25,739 nucleotides of DNA from Bermanella sp047628755 (GTDB taxonomy: Bacteria > Pseudomonadota > Gammaproteobacteria > Pseudomonadales > Oceanobacteraceae): assembly GCA_047628755.1 (NCBI GenBank), contig JBLHVV010000040.1, positions 1 to 25,739 on the forward strand, given 5' to 3'. The notes beneath the pieces are model-generated. The model worked only from the letters and a program-made list of their open reading frames with translations. It was not told where the DNA came from and made no database searches. Position numbers and translations under genes: made by a program. Below, piece after piece: positions 1-8,778 of this stretch; within the stretch, counting starts at the first letter, position 1, and every line of letters begins with the position of its first letter.

Positions 1-571
1 CAGCACACATAGCTGCTTCGAGCAGCTTCTTCTCTTATGCAGTTTGCAATGTACTTTAAAAAAACGTCACCTGTAGGATGTCCATGGGTATCATTTACTT
101 TTTTAAAATAATCTATATTTAAAAAAATTAAAGAAAATTCAGATTTTTGTCTAAGGGATCGCTTAAATAAAATTTTATAATGTTCGTTGAAATAATATCT
201 ATCATACAGATCTGTTAACGTGTCGGTAATACTTATGGTTTGTAAATTATCATATAAATAGTGATGCTGACAATTAAGGAAATATTGATAACTGTTAATG
301 TAGTTGTTAATAACAATGCTAAAAAGTGACGAATAAACACACTTATAATTGCGGATATAATAAAGAGTAGAATATTTTTATTAATTATATCGGTTTTAAG
401 CCAGTAAACACCGTCAATAGAGCCTAGGTTTGTACTTTCATAACCATTTTCCTTCCACTCAAGGTTATCATTAATAACCAAAAGTTATTTAAATTCCAGC
501 GGCTTGTCATTAGCGTAAAGGTATGAAACAGTTGACGTAAGTGGATAAAACACATACCCATTAATGCTAGA
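1..571 (-). pseudogene. Decayed 7TMR-DISM-type diguanylate cyclase, cut by window edge
   Basis: Seen: translating the minus strand from about 262 to 1 gives the first half of a GGDEF domain. It has the linker SITDTLTDLYDRYYF, the metal-site segment FLNIDYFKKVND and then HGHPTGDVFLK. The GG[D/E]EF loop itself would lie beyond position 1. Upstream, in a different frame, positions 571 to 236 encode a YPLTSTVSYLYANDKPLEF-like stretch, a TAA at 487-485, a DISMED2-like NLGSIDGVYWLK, and two hydrophobic helices ending in a TAA at 235-233. Known: 7TMR-DISM cyclases have an extracellular DISMED2 domain, seven membrane helices and GGDEF. Inferred: the remnant carries a nonsense codon, a one-base-type frameshift near 235-290, and a large internal deletion removing most of DISMED2 and several helices. 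The 82-codon open stretch at 233-481, which would start with TTG, is therefore probably not a separate gene. The GGDEF half is convincing; the DISMED2 assignment is less so. Confidence 0.6.
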
Positions 572-743
572 TCATGGAAGTGTTTAGTCACTGTAACTAG
601 AAACTACTTAAATATATTGGTTTTCATGGAGGTACCAATCTATACATTCTAATAAATTATCACCCTTTCGTACTATAGTCTTGTTGCACTAACTATAGCG
701 GGCAGCTAACCTTTTAAATGACAAATAGGACGGACATAACTAG

Positions 744-1505
744 ATGGATCAGAATCCAGAAGATATCGAAAGATTGACGTGCAATAAATGCTCCGACCAA
801 GACGATCTAGGTTTCGAATTTACAATGGCTTTTCAGCCCATCGTTGATTGCAGTATAAAGCGCATTTATGGATATGAGGCATTAGTTCGTGGGCTTAATA
901 ATGAGTCAGCTGATTCGATAATATCTGAGGTTAATATTGATAACAGATATATTTTCGATCAACAATGTCGCATCAGAGCAATAGCCTTAGCAGCAAAATT
1001 AGGCATAAAAGAAATGCTCAGTATTAATATTTTACCTCATGCTATATATAAACCAGAGGTTTGTATTAAAACCACGCTAAAGGCAGCTATTGAATATAAT
1101 TTTCCAGTAGAAAATATTATGTTTGAATTTACCGAGGTGGAAAAATTTAAGGATTTCGACCACATTAAAAATATTGTTGAGCATTATAAGGCCCTTGGCT
1201 TTAAAACGGCCACTGATGATTTTGGATCAGGCTATTCAGGTCTTAATTTATTAGCCGATTTTCAAACAGACATCATCAAGCTCGATATGGAATTAATTCG
1301 AAATATTCATCTAGATCCCGTTCGCCAAATAATTGTTAATAGCTGTCTTCAAATGTTTAGTAGTTTAAACATAACACCTTTGGCTGAAGGAATAGAAACC
1401 AGTGAGGAATACGAATGGCTACAAGATGCTGGAATTAAGCTAATGCAAGGATTTTTCTTTGCCAAGCCAGGATTTGAAACTTTACCAGAAGTTAACTGGA
1501 CCTAA
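744..1505 (+). CDS. Stand-alone EAL-domain c-di-GMP phosphodiesterase
   Basis: A 253-residue, single-domain cytoplasmic protein predicted to hydrolyse cyclic-di-GMP to pGpG. The EAL fold starts at TMAFQPIVD (residues 27-35). Every expected catalytic position is visible: E45 of EAL, N95, E128, the D158-D159 pair in TDDFGSGYSG, K179, E215 in AEGIET and Q235 before GFFFAKP. It is therefore likely active. A short N-terminal extension carries C13-x-x-C16, a pair seen in a subset of short EAL proteins that could bind metal or respond to redox; that role is inference. No membrane helix or sensory domain is present, so control is probably by expression or a partner. It diverges from the decayed cyclase to its left. 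A Shine-Dalgarno-like AGGACGG lies unusually far (about 10-13 nt) upstream of the ATG. Confidence 0.9.
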   Translation: MDQNPEDIERLTCNKCSDQDDLGFEFTMAFQPIVDCSIKRIYGYEALVRGLNNESADSIISEVNIDNRYIFDQQCRIRAIALAAKLGIKEMLSINILPHAIYKPEVCIKTTLKAAIEYNFPVENIMFEFTEVEKFKDFDHIKNIVEHYKALGFKTATDDFGSGYSGLNLLADFQTDIIKLDMELIRNIHLDPVRQIIVNSCLQMFSSLNITPLAEGIETSEEYEWLQDAGIKLMQGFFFAKPGFETLPEVNWT

Positions 1506-1535
1506 AATTCTTCACAATTCATATCTATGTTATTA

Positions 1536-1556
1536 TTCATCTCCTTTTCAGATGAA
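1536..1556 (+). terminator. Weak hairpin after the EAL gene
   Basis: TTCATCT (1536-1542) pairs perfectly with AGATGAA (1550-1556) around a 7-nt loop, 31 nt past the EAL stop codon. The stem is AT-rich and is followed only by AATTT, so it is a poor intrinsic terminator at best. It is the only fold I see between this gene and dusC. Confidence 0.3.
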
Positions 1557-1610
1557 ATTTGATAACCTCCAAATTTCTTATATAAATATATAGTCTATGG
1601 GTAGTCAAAT

Positions 1611-2543
1611 ATGAGCATCGGCTTAGCGCCCATGGAAGGTCTAATTGATCATCCGTTAAGAGAGATATTAACTGCTCAAGGTGGCTATGATTACTGTGTA
1701 ACAGAGTTTCTCCGGGTGGTAGATGTACTTATCCCTGAACGAGTTTTTTTTCGCAACTGCCCTGAACTAAATCAGAATGGAAAAACCCTTGCAGGAACTC
1801 CTGTGCATTTACAATTGCTGGGCAGCGATATTAATGCCATGGCAGAGAATGCTTGCCGTGCAATTGATCTAGGTGCTTCTGCTATATCCCTTAACTTCGG
1901 CTGCCCTGCAAAAGGCACTAATAATCGTCAAGGGGGAGCTGTATTATTAAAAGAGCCTCAGCGTATTAATAATATTGTGCATGCGGTAAGAAAGGCGTTA
2001 CCTGTTGGTACATTATTGACTGCAAAAATGCGCCTAGGTTATCAAGACGACAGCTTAGCTATGGACAACGCATTAGCTATCGAATCAGCAGGCGCCGATA
2101 ATTTAACGATCCATGCTCGAACCAAAGTCCAAGGCTATAAACCACCTGCTTATTGGTATTTAATAAAACCCATTTCAGAAAGACTTAATATTCCAGTCAT
2201 AGCCAATGGTGACATTTACAACAAGAATGATTACCAGGCTTGCTTGACTGCAAGTGGATGCCAGCATGTGATGATTGGTCGTGGTGCAGTATCAATGCCG
2301 GACTTAGCAAAGCAGATAGTTCATGATCAACATACTCTTTTAGAATGGCCTAAGGCACTAAGTCTATTACTGAATTATTTGCAGCATATCTTGACGTTAA
2401 CCGCACAGAAGTATGCAGTAGCGAGGTTTAAGCAATGGCTAAATTATTTGTCAAAAAACTATCCAGAAGCCAAACACCATTTTGATCAAGTAAAACGGTT
2501 TACACAAGCTCAGCAAGTATGGACGCACTTTGAGATTTGTTGA
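1611..2543 (+). CDS. dusC: tRNA-dihydrouridine(16) synthase DusC
   Basis: FMN-dependent enzyme that reduces uridine to dihydrouridine in the tRNA D-loop. The 310 residues match the usual DusC length. Near the N terminus is the TIM-barrel opening LAPMEGLIDHPLRE; the active-site cysteine is C98 in NFGCPAKGTNN. Further on come the KMRLGYQDDS strand, the tRNA/FMN segment HARTKVQGYKPPA, and the phosphate-binding IPVIANGDI and VMIGRGAV. The TEFLRVVD segment and overall pattern resemble E. coli DusC more than DusA or DusB, including the compact C-terminal helical tRNA-binding domain with FKQWLNYLSKNYPEA. The ATG start directly precedes the conserved barrel strand, so little N-terminal sequence can be missing. 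It converges on argA with only 15 bp between the stop codons. Confidence 0.93.
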   Translation: MSIGLAPMEGLIDHPLREILTAQGGYDYCVTEFLRVVDVLIPERVFFRNCPELNQNGKTLAGTPVHLQLLGSDINAMAENACRAIDLGASAISLNFGCPAKGTNNRQGGAVLLKEPQRINNIVHAVRKALPVGTLLTAKMRLGYQDDSLAMDNALAIESAGADNLTIHARTKVQGYKPPAYWYLIKPISERLNIPVIANGDIYNKNDYQACLTASGCQHVMIGRGAVSMPDLAKQIVHDQHTLLEWPKALSLLLNYLQHILTLTAQKYAVARFKQWLNYLSKNYPEAKHHFDQVKRFTQAQQVWTHFEIC

Positions 2544-2558
2544 GCTATATGAGAAATT

Positions 2559-3863
2559 TTATTGAAGCCTTTTTATAAACACCCTGCTATTTCTTTGCAG
2601 GTTGTATAGTGATTTTTTCTCGATAGGCAGTTCATCAACGGACCCAGCTTTAAAGCCCCGTTCTTCAAACCACAAGGCCGTTTGTGTGGTCAGCACAAAG
2701 AGCCTTTCAATGCCTTGGTTTTTAGCTTCAGTTTCTAAAGTACGCAACAGTCTGTCGCCACGACCACCACCACGGTGTTCATTATGAATCACTACGCAGG
2801 CTAGCTCAGCCATGTTGTCACTGTATTGGTACAGTGCGGCACAACCAAGCACCATATCGTCTTTAACTAATACCCGGAAACGGTCAATTTCATTTTCTAA
2901 CACATCTCGTTCACGACGAACCAGCACACCCTTTTCTTCTAATGGCTCTAGTAAATCTAAAATACCCACCACATCTTCCATTTTGGCGCTGCGTAATTGC
3001 TCTTGGTGGTTTTGACTTATTAGTGTGCCACTGCCATCTAGAGTGAACAGTTCGGTTAACAGTGCTCCATCTTGTTTATGTTGAATCAGTTGGCATCGTG
3101 CAACGCCATGCTCAACTGCCTTTTTAGCTGAAAGTAATTGTGTTGTTTGTTCAGTATTAAGATTGTCAGCCACTAACCCTGCAATCTCACTTGTTATTAC
3201 ATCCTTTATTAGGTTTTTATTAGAATCTTGCAGGCAGTTGTTCTCACCAAATAAAATAAGCTTATCAGCCTGCAAGCTAATGGCGGTTTGCGTGGCTACG
3301 TCTTCCACTGGCAGGTTAAAAGTTTCACCTGTCTTGCTGTAGCCAAGGCAGTTCATTAATACAATTGCATTATTATTTAACACCCACTCGATGGCTTGGG
3401 TATCAATTTTTCTTACTTCACCTGTGTACGCAAAGTCTACGCCATCTAATACGCCTAATGGTTTTGCCATTACAAAATTACCGCCAACCACACGAATATC
3501 CGCTCCATGCATTGGACTGTTACTAGTACCTGTACTGAGCATAGCTTCAATTTTTGAGCGTAACTGGCCGACAGCTTGCTGTACGGTGATTAACATGGGG
3601 GCGTCGGTAATGCGTTTGTTTTGATGGAAGCTAGCCGTAATATTTTTTTGCTGGCATAGCTTATCAATTTGTGGACGAGCACCATGAACCAATACCAAGC
3701 GCACACCTAAACTATTTAATAGGGCAATGTCGTGAATGATATTTTGGAACTGTTCATGGGCTAATGTTTCACCGCCAATCATAATCACAAAGGTCTTACC
3801 CCTGTGAGCATTGATGTATGGCGAGCTTTGCCTGAACCAATTTACGTGCTGTGTTGTGTCCAC
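2559..3863 (-). CDS. argA: Amino-acid N-acetyltransferase (N-acetylglutamate synthase) ArgA
   Basis: First step of arginine synthesis: acetyl-CoA plus glutamate gives N-acetylglutamate, in the cytoplasm. The 434 residues fit classical bacterial ArgA. Residues 1 to about 285 form an amino-acid-kinase-like domain (VIMIGGETLAHEQF, LVHGARPQID, and VVGGNFVMAKPLGVLDGVD) that in the family binds the feedback inhibitor arginine. Residues from about 290 form a GNAT domain with the acetyl-CoA loop HRGGGRGDRLL. The start is GTG at 3863. The following VNWFRQSSPYINAHR matches the usual N terminus of pseudomonad-type ArgA, so this start is probably right although the ribosome site is weak. argE follows upstream on the same strand with a 195-bp gap. 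No ARG-box-like operator was recognised near either gene. Confidence 0.95.
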   Translation of the reverse strand: MDTTQHVNWFRQSSPYINAHRGKTFVIMIGGETLAHEQFQNIIHDIALLNSLGVRLVLVHGARPQIDKLCQQKNITASFHQNKRITDAPMLITVQQAVGQLRSKIEAMLSTGTSNSPMHGADIRVVGGNFVMAKPLGVLDGVDFAYTGEVRKIDTQAIEWVLNNNAIVLMNCLGYSKTGETFNLPVEDVATQTAISLQADKLILFGENNCLQDSNKNLIKDVITSEIAGLVADNLNTEQTTQLLSAKKAVEHGVARCQLIQHKQDGALLTELFTLDGSGTLISQNHQEQLRSAKMEDVVGILDLLEPLEEKGVLVRRERDVLENEIDRFRVLVKDDMVLGCAALYQYSDNMAELACVVIHNEHRGGGRGDRLLRTLETEAKNQGIERLFVLTTQTALWFEERGFKAGSVDELPIEKKSLYNLQRNSRVFIKRLQ

Positions 3864-4058
3864 TGTGTATATTCTTTGTTAAAGTGAATGTTTTAAGTGT
3901 AATGGGTTTTGTTGGCTGGAGCGAGCCTGCTTTATATTTATTGTCGTTCTTATTCACTGAGCTTGCTAAAATTAGCTCGCAAACAGATTCCCTACTTCAA
4001 TATAACGATTCAACTAAATGCAATAGGGTGCTCTCAGGTGACCTTTTACAATATGTTG

Positions 4059-5213
4059 TTACAAGCAATAATGTTTGATGAAACCTTTAATATAATTAAC
4101 CATGGGTTCAATTTGATCATGGGCGACGAATTCATCTGGTTGGTGGGCTTGATCAATTGACCCAGCACCCATGACTACGGTATCTATATTTTGCTCTATT
4201 AAAAATGGAGCCTCTGTGGCAAACGCGACTGCTTCGGCTCCATAACCTGATAATTTCTCGGCTAGGCTGACAAGCTCGCTATTCTCTTCACTTGTAAAGG
4301 CGTTAATACCATCAAACAATGGGTAGCTTTCAATCGTGCACTGAGTTTCAGCTGCGATTTTTTGTAAGCGATTGTTTATGTTGCTACGCAGGGTATTCAT
4401 GTTCATGCCGGGGATAAAACGTAAGTCGTAATGTAATTCGCATTGGCCACAAATTCGGTTTGGATTGTCGCCCCCGTGAATGCATCCTAGGTTCATTGTG
4501 GGTGTGGGTATGCTGAATGCATTGTGTTTGTATTCATGTTGAAGTTCATTGCGGTAGTCCATTAAGTTAGTCATGACTTTGTGCATGGCTTCCATTGCAC
4601 TATTACCTAAATCTGGATTAGAGCTATGCCCTGCTTGCCCAGTGACTTTTACGCCCTCCATCATGATACCTTTGTGCATGTTGATGGGTCTTAAACCTGT
4701 AGGTTCCCCAATAATGGCGGCTCTGGCCTTAGGCAAGCCTAATGTTGCCAATGCTCTTGCCCCTGCCATACTGGTTTCTTCATCAGACGTGGCAAGTATA
4801 AAAATGGGAGCGATTAATTTACTCGTATCTATGCTAGAAATGGCGGCCAGAGATAGGGTGAAAAACCCTTTCATATCACAGCTGCCTAGTCCGTAGAACT
4901 TGTTGTCTTTATCGGTCAGGGTGAACGGGTCACTCGTCCAGCGGTCAGGATTACATGGTACTGTGTCGGTGTGGCCTGATAAAATAAGCCCACCAGGGCC
5001 TTTCCCCAAGCTTGCCAGCATATTAAATTTTTTACGGATAGGATCGACACATTGAATGTCGACACTAAACCCCAGTGTCTCGCACCAAGTGGCCAGCTGG
5101 TTGATCACAGCTTCGTTACTAAGGTCGTATTCTTCTAGCGTACTAGAAATACTTGGCAATGAAATTAAGGTGGTTAGTTGTTGTTTAATATTCGGTAGCA
5201 AAATCGTACCCAT
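4059..5213 (-). CDS. argE: Acetylornithine deacetylase ArgE
   Basis: Metal-dependent M20-family hydrolase that removes the acetyl group from N-acetylornithine to give ornithine. The 384 residues match the ArgE length. The metal and catalytic residues are visible: H81 and D83 in SGHTDTVPCNPDRW, D113 in GSCDMKGF, the E145-E146 pair in SDEETSMAG, E170 in IIGEPTGLRP, and H357 in DQAHQPDEFV. The dimerisation/lid domain sits between, with GGDNPNRICGQC. It starts with ATG at 5213 and diverges from the ygiF-like gene across 240 bp. A linear ArgA plus ArgE route implies that the acetyl group is released here rather than recycled by ArgJ, although an argJ elsewhere in the genome cannot be excluded. Confidence 0.95.
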   Translation of the reverse strand: MGTILLPNIKQQLTTLISLPSISSTLEEYDLSNEAVINQLATWCETLGFSVDIQCVDPIRKKFNMLASLGKGPGGLILSGHTDTVPCNPDRWTSDPFTLTDKDNKFYGLGSCDMKGFFTLSLAAISSIDTSKLIAPIFILATSDEETSMAGARALATLGLPKARAAIIGEPTGLRPINMHKGIMMEGVKVTGQAGHSSNPDLGNSAMEAMHKVMTNLMDYRNELQHEYKHNAFSIPTPTMNLGCIHGGDNPNRICGQCELHYDLRFIPGMNMNTLRSNINNRLQKIAAETQCTIESYPLFDGINAFTSEENSELVSLAEKLSGYGAEAVAFATEAPFLIEQNIDTVVMGAGSIDQAHQPDEFVAHDQIEPMVNYIKGFIKHYCL

Positions 5214-5453
5214 ATGTCAGTGAAAATAGTGATGATTTGAGTGTATCAAACATTGAAATAAACGGGAGTTTTTAGCGATATTCATGTATTTTTAATTACC
5301 CTAGCTACAATGTGCCAATAATGCCCATTTATGGGGTGAGAGTTGTGAAACAGCGCTAAAGATAGATTTTATTCTTATGAGCTCATCTTATCTTTCTGCT
5401 AAGCTGCTGAATTACGAATTTTAAAACAAGATAAATAAAGATAAGAGTTTTAA

Positions 5454-6869
5454 ATGGCCACAGAAGTTGAACTAAAGCTTTCTTTACCAGAATTTGCAGT
5501 ACCTGCTTTTATTGCATTAGCCAGCCAAACGAATCAGCCTTTCGGGGTGAGTCAGGGTGCCCCATTGCTGTTAGACAATCAGTATTTTGATACCGATGAC
5601 CTAGCATTAAATAAAAGCCATGCGGCTTTACGTATTCGTAAAAGTCAGCACGGTTACAAGCAAACGCTTAAAAATAAAGGCAATACTATTGGGGGTTTGC
5701 ATCAGCGCGGCGAGTGGGAATATAAAATTGATCAGCCAGAGATTGACTGGTCCCTTTTTCCACAAGAACTAAATATAGATCCTACATTAAAAGATGCCAT
5801 AAAGCCTATTTTTAAAACTGACTTTGCTCGTCATGTATGGATTAAGAAATACGGTGAAAGTGAAATTGAATTAGTGTTAGATCAGGGCTCTATTCATAAC
5901 CATAATAAATCGTATTCTTTATGTGAAGTAGAATTAGAGTTAGTGTCTGGGCAAGCGCAAGATTTGTTTGCTTTCGCACAAGACTTGGCTGAACTACTTC
6001 CTTTAGTGCCTTGTGATATTAATAAAGCCGAGAGGGGTTATGGTTTAACATCAAATATAAGTTTTTACCAAGCCCCCGATTTTTCAAAGCAATTTCAGTC
6101 TAGTTTAGATATAAATCTATTTTTGCAAGATGCACTTACTCGCGTTAATAGGCATTGGGACCAGTTTTCTCAAACTAAAGATTGGTGGAAGATACTCGTA
6201 TTAAGTCGAGATGTGCAGGCGATTGAGTATGTGATTTCATGTTTAAATAATTTTGAATCGTTAGATAACGGTGCCGTTGAAACGGTCGAGTTATCAGCAA
6301 GTTGGAAGCAGCTAAAAGATGAGCTTATTGAATTATTAGTTCCGGCGAGGGTGATTATTGCCTTATTTGTAGACGAACACAGTAATAGTCGTGGTTTGAG
6401 TCAGCGTTTACTGCAAATATTAACCAATACACTAAATGATAATATTCAAAAATGGATAAGTAGTAATACCTTTGGTCGCTCGATATTGATGCTGGGTGAT
6501 TATTTATATAAATTTGGTACAGGGCTAAATACACAAAGGGATTTAAATAATTATATTTGGCGATACTTAGATATATTAATGGCACAGGCAGTGGATATGC
6601 CAGTCAAGCAGTTTGAAGATCTGCAATCGATTCAAACCTTAGCGTTTATTTATAAGCGTTTTGGTCATGCAGCGTATAAAGCATGTAACCAACTTGTTAA
6701 GCAGCATTTAGTGGTAATGGGAATGAGTGATGTATTAGACTCGTCAATAGGTGCATCGATTCTTACCGATAAAGACAGCCGAGCTAAGTTAGCCAGCTGG
6801 AGTCGTAGGTTAACGGTTGAAAAGCGACGCTTACACAGTGCTCGAGAGCAATTAATTAATGTAATGTAG
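5454..6869 (+). CDS. ygiF: CYTH-CHAD inorganic triphosphatase (YgiF-like)
   Basis: Predicted triphosphate tunnel metalloenzyme that cleaves inorganic triphosphate. The signature ExExK is at the N terminus (E4, E6, K8 in ATEVELKL). It is followed by tunnel-wall strands such as LDNQYFDTDD, ALRIRKS, YKQTLKNKG, EWEYKI and ELVLDQGSI, and by the acidic CEVELELVSG strand (CYTH domain, about residues 1-200). Residues from about 215 to 471 are all-helical and fit a CHAD domain, a fold thought to bind polyphosphate, although its conserved histidines are sparse here. AAGATAAGAG upstream of the ATG can serve as ribosome site. The next gene begins 63 bp downstream on the same strand, so the pair is probably co-transcribed. 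From memory, the same order (argE, this family, GspE-like ATPase) occurs in Pseudomonas. Confidence 0.88.
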   Translation: MATEVELKLSLPEFAVPAFIALASQTNQPFGVSQGAPLLLDNQYFDTDDLALNKSHAALRIRKSQHGYKQTLKNKGNTIGGLHQRGEWEYKIDQPEIDWSLFPQELNIDPTLKDAIKPIFKTDFARHVWIKKYGESEIELVLDQGSIHNHNKSYSLCEVELELVSGQAQDLFAFAQDLAELLPLVPCDINKAERGYGLTSNISFYQAPDFSKQFQSSLDINLFLQDALTRVNRHWDQFSQTKDWWKILVLSRDVQAIEYVISCLNNFESLDNGAVETVELSASWKQLKDELIELLVPARVIIALFVDEHSNSRGLSQRLLQILTNTLNDNIQKWISSNTFGRSILMLGDYLYKFGTGLNTQRDLNNYIWRYLDILMAQAVDMPVKQFEDLQSIQTLAFIYKRFGHAAYKACNQLVKQHLVVMGMSDVLDSSIGASILTDKDSRAKLASWSRRLTVEKRRLHSAREQLINVM

Positions 6870-6932
6870 TGCTGTTTTAAAAAACTAACTAATAATTTTT
6901 TCAATCAACAATGGCAGTTAATCGGAAACAGT

Positions 6933-8690
6933 ATGGCAGCGGCTCAAGTATCAGATTTAAAAATATCATTAAATGGGCTTTGCCAACAGCTTAAAAAGTT
7001 AGGTCAAGTTAACGCTGAACAGTTAGCCGACATTAACCAAGGAGGCTTAAATGGTTTTCTGCATCCTGTCCAAGCTATTGCTAGTCATAAATTTAAATGT
7101 GCTAACGATACTTCAATTAAATTGAGTGAAGATTTAATGATGGGGATATTGGCAGCTGAAGCCAATTTAGAATTAGTGACAATTGACCCTCTTAAAGTCA
7201 AAGTAAGTGAAGTAACCCCAACTATGTCGTTTGCTTTTGCTAAGCGCCATGGTCTATTGCCTATTATTATTTCAGGGGATACTGTAACCGTCGCCACAGC
7301 TGAGCCATTTGATCGCCGTTGGATTGCAGACATTGAACATATTAATCGCCGCAACGTAAAAGTAGTGGTGGCAAAGCCCAGCGATATTCAACGCTACCAA
7401 GTGGAGTTCTTTTCACTTGCTGCTTCTGTAAGTGGTGCAAACGAATTACATAATAAACATGGCAGTAACCTAGAATCTCTAGTGGAGCTAGGCCAGAAAG
7501 GTAGCAGCGACGCTAATGACGAGCATATTGTAAATATTGTTGACTGGTTATTTCAGTATGCGTTTGAACAGCGGGCCAGCGACATTCACATTGAGCCACG
7601 GCGTGAGATTGCAAGAGTACGCTTTCGTATTGATGGTGTATTGCACCCAGTTTACGAATTCCCCGCCACCGTATCTAATGCCGTTACCAGCCGAATAAAA
7701 AGTTTGGGTCGTATGAACATTGCCGAAAAACGCAAGCCTCAAGATAGCCGGATAAAGACTCGAACCCCTAACGGAGATGAGGTTGAGCTTCGTTTAAGCA
7801 CCATGCCAACTGCGTTTGGCGAAAAATTAGTAATGCGTATTTTTGATCCAGAAGTGCTGTTGCGCAACTTTAACGAATTAGGATTTAGTAAAGAGGATCA
7901 AGCTAACTGGAAGGCTATGACCAGTAACACATCCGGAATAGTGCTGGTTACGGGTCCCACTGGTTCGGGTAAAACTACAACGCTTTATAGCACTCTAAAG
8001 CAGCTAGCCACCGAAGACGTTAACGTTTGCACAGTGGAAGACCCTATTGAAATGGTAGAGCCAGCGTTTAATCAAATGCAAGTGAATAGCCAGATAGACC
8101 TAGGTTTTTCATCAGGTATTCGTGCATTGATGCGACAAGACCCCGACATAATAATGGTAGGCGAGATTCGTGACGCTGAAACCGCACAAATGGCCGTTCA
8201 AGCCGCTTTAACTGGGCATCTGGTTTTATCAACACTGCATACGAACGACGCTCCAAGTTCTATCGCGCGGCTTCTGCATGTGGGCGTTCCCCATTACTTA
8301 ATAAAGGGGTCGCTAGCGGGTGTTATGGCCCAGCGATTGGTCCGAACTTTATGCGAACACTGCAAGGAAAAGAAGCCTACCGATCTGGAAATGTGGCAAG
8401 ATTTAGTAAAACCTTGGAGCGCAAAAGCGCCTGAGTTCACATATCATCCAATAGGTTGCCTGGAATGCAGAAATACAGGTTATATGGGTCGCGCAGGGCT
8501 CTATGAACTTATGGTCATGAATGATACATTGGCGGCCCAAATCAAAGAGCAAACCGATGTTGGAATGATTCGGCGGACTGCAATGAAACAAGGTATGCGC
8601 AGTTTAAGGTTAAGCGGTGCTCAGAAAGTAGCGGCTGGACAGACCACCATAGACGAAGTGCTAAGAGTCACGCCTGCAGAAGTAGGCTAA
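6933..8690 (+). CDS. Orphan GspE/PilB-family secretion-type ATPase
   Basis: A 585-residue hexameric-type ATPase of the type II secretion/type IV pilus E family. Residues from about 45 to 175 resemble the MshEN/GspE N-terminal region (LLPIIISGDTVTVATAEPFD). Residues from about 190 form the N2 domain with the Asp box ASDIHIEP and RFRIDGVL. The motor core holds Walker A GPTGSGKTT (K347), Walker B PDIIMVGEIRD with E411, and the His box LTGHLVLSTLHTNDA. Four zinc ligands C474, C477, C509 and C512 are intact, as in GspE and PilB. All catalytic parts look functional. No pseudopilin, inner-membrane (GspF/PilC) or secretin gene is nearby, so its partner machine is unknown. The start at 6933 is 63 bp after the CYTH-CHAD gene; no strong alternative was seen. 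Confidence 0.9.
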   Translation: MAAAQVSDLKISLNGLCQQLKKLGQVNAEQLADINQGGLNGFLHPVQAIASHKFKCANDTSIKLSEDLMMGILAAEANLELVTIDPLKVKVSEVTPTMSFAFAKRHGLLPIIISGDTVTVATAEPFDRRWIADIEHINRRNVKVVVAKPSDIQRYQVEFFSLAASVSGANELHNKHGSNLESLVELGQKGSSDANDEHIVNIVDWLFQYAFEQRASDIHIEPRREIARVRFRIDGVLHPVYEFPATVSNAVTSRIKSLGRMNIAEKRKPQDSRIKTRTPNGDEVELRLSTMPTAFGEKLVMRIFDPEVLLRNFNELGFSKEDQANWKAMTSNTSGIVLVTGPTGSGKTTTLYSTLKQLATEDVNVCTVEDPIEMVEPAFNQMQVNSQIDLGFSSGIRALMRQDPDIIMVGEIRDAETAQMAVQAALTGHLVLSTLHTNDAPSSIARLLHVGVPHYLIKGSLAGVMAQRLVRTLCEHCKEKKPTDLEMWQDLVKPWSAKAPEFTYHPIGCLECRNTGYMGRAGLYELMVMNDTLAAQIKEQTDVGMIRRTAMKQGMRSLRLSGAQKVAAGQTTIDEVLRVTPAEVG

Positions 8691-8716
8691 TATATAATAA
8701 CAAAGCGATTTTTACG

Positions 8717-8767
8717 AGTATGCAATAACCTTAAGCGGAGGTTCAAGTTTAAGATGCAGCATACTTG
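8717..8767 (+). other. Possible structured leader before the exonuclease gene
   Basis: AGTATGC (8717-8723) can pair with GCATACT (8759-8765), enclosing a smaller AACCT/AGGTT hairpin (8727-8743). CAAGT (8744-8748) can instead pair with ACTTG (8763-8767), which competes with the outer stem. The likely ribosome site GAAGG (8767-8771) sits directly after it. The pairings are exact in the sequence; a regulatory role is only a guess. Confidence 0.25.
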
Positions 8768-8778
8768 AAGGTAGTAGT

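Noticed and set aside
3851..4160. Two overlapping plus-strand open frames across the argA-argE gap
   Set aside because: Hydrophobic-looking but low complexity, without ribosome sites, and overlapping both flanking genes on the other strand.
5214..5453. ARG-box operators between argE and the ygiF-like gene
   Set aside because: No pair of TGAAT/ATTCA half-sites with the right spacing was found; only scattered AT-rich partial matches. A 7-bp AAAGATA/TATCTTT pairing at 5358-5396 is too weak and too loosely spaced to call.
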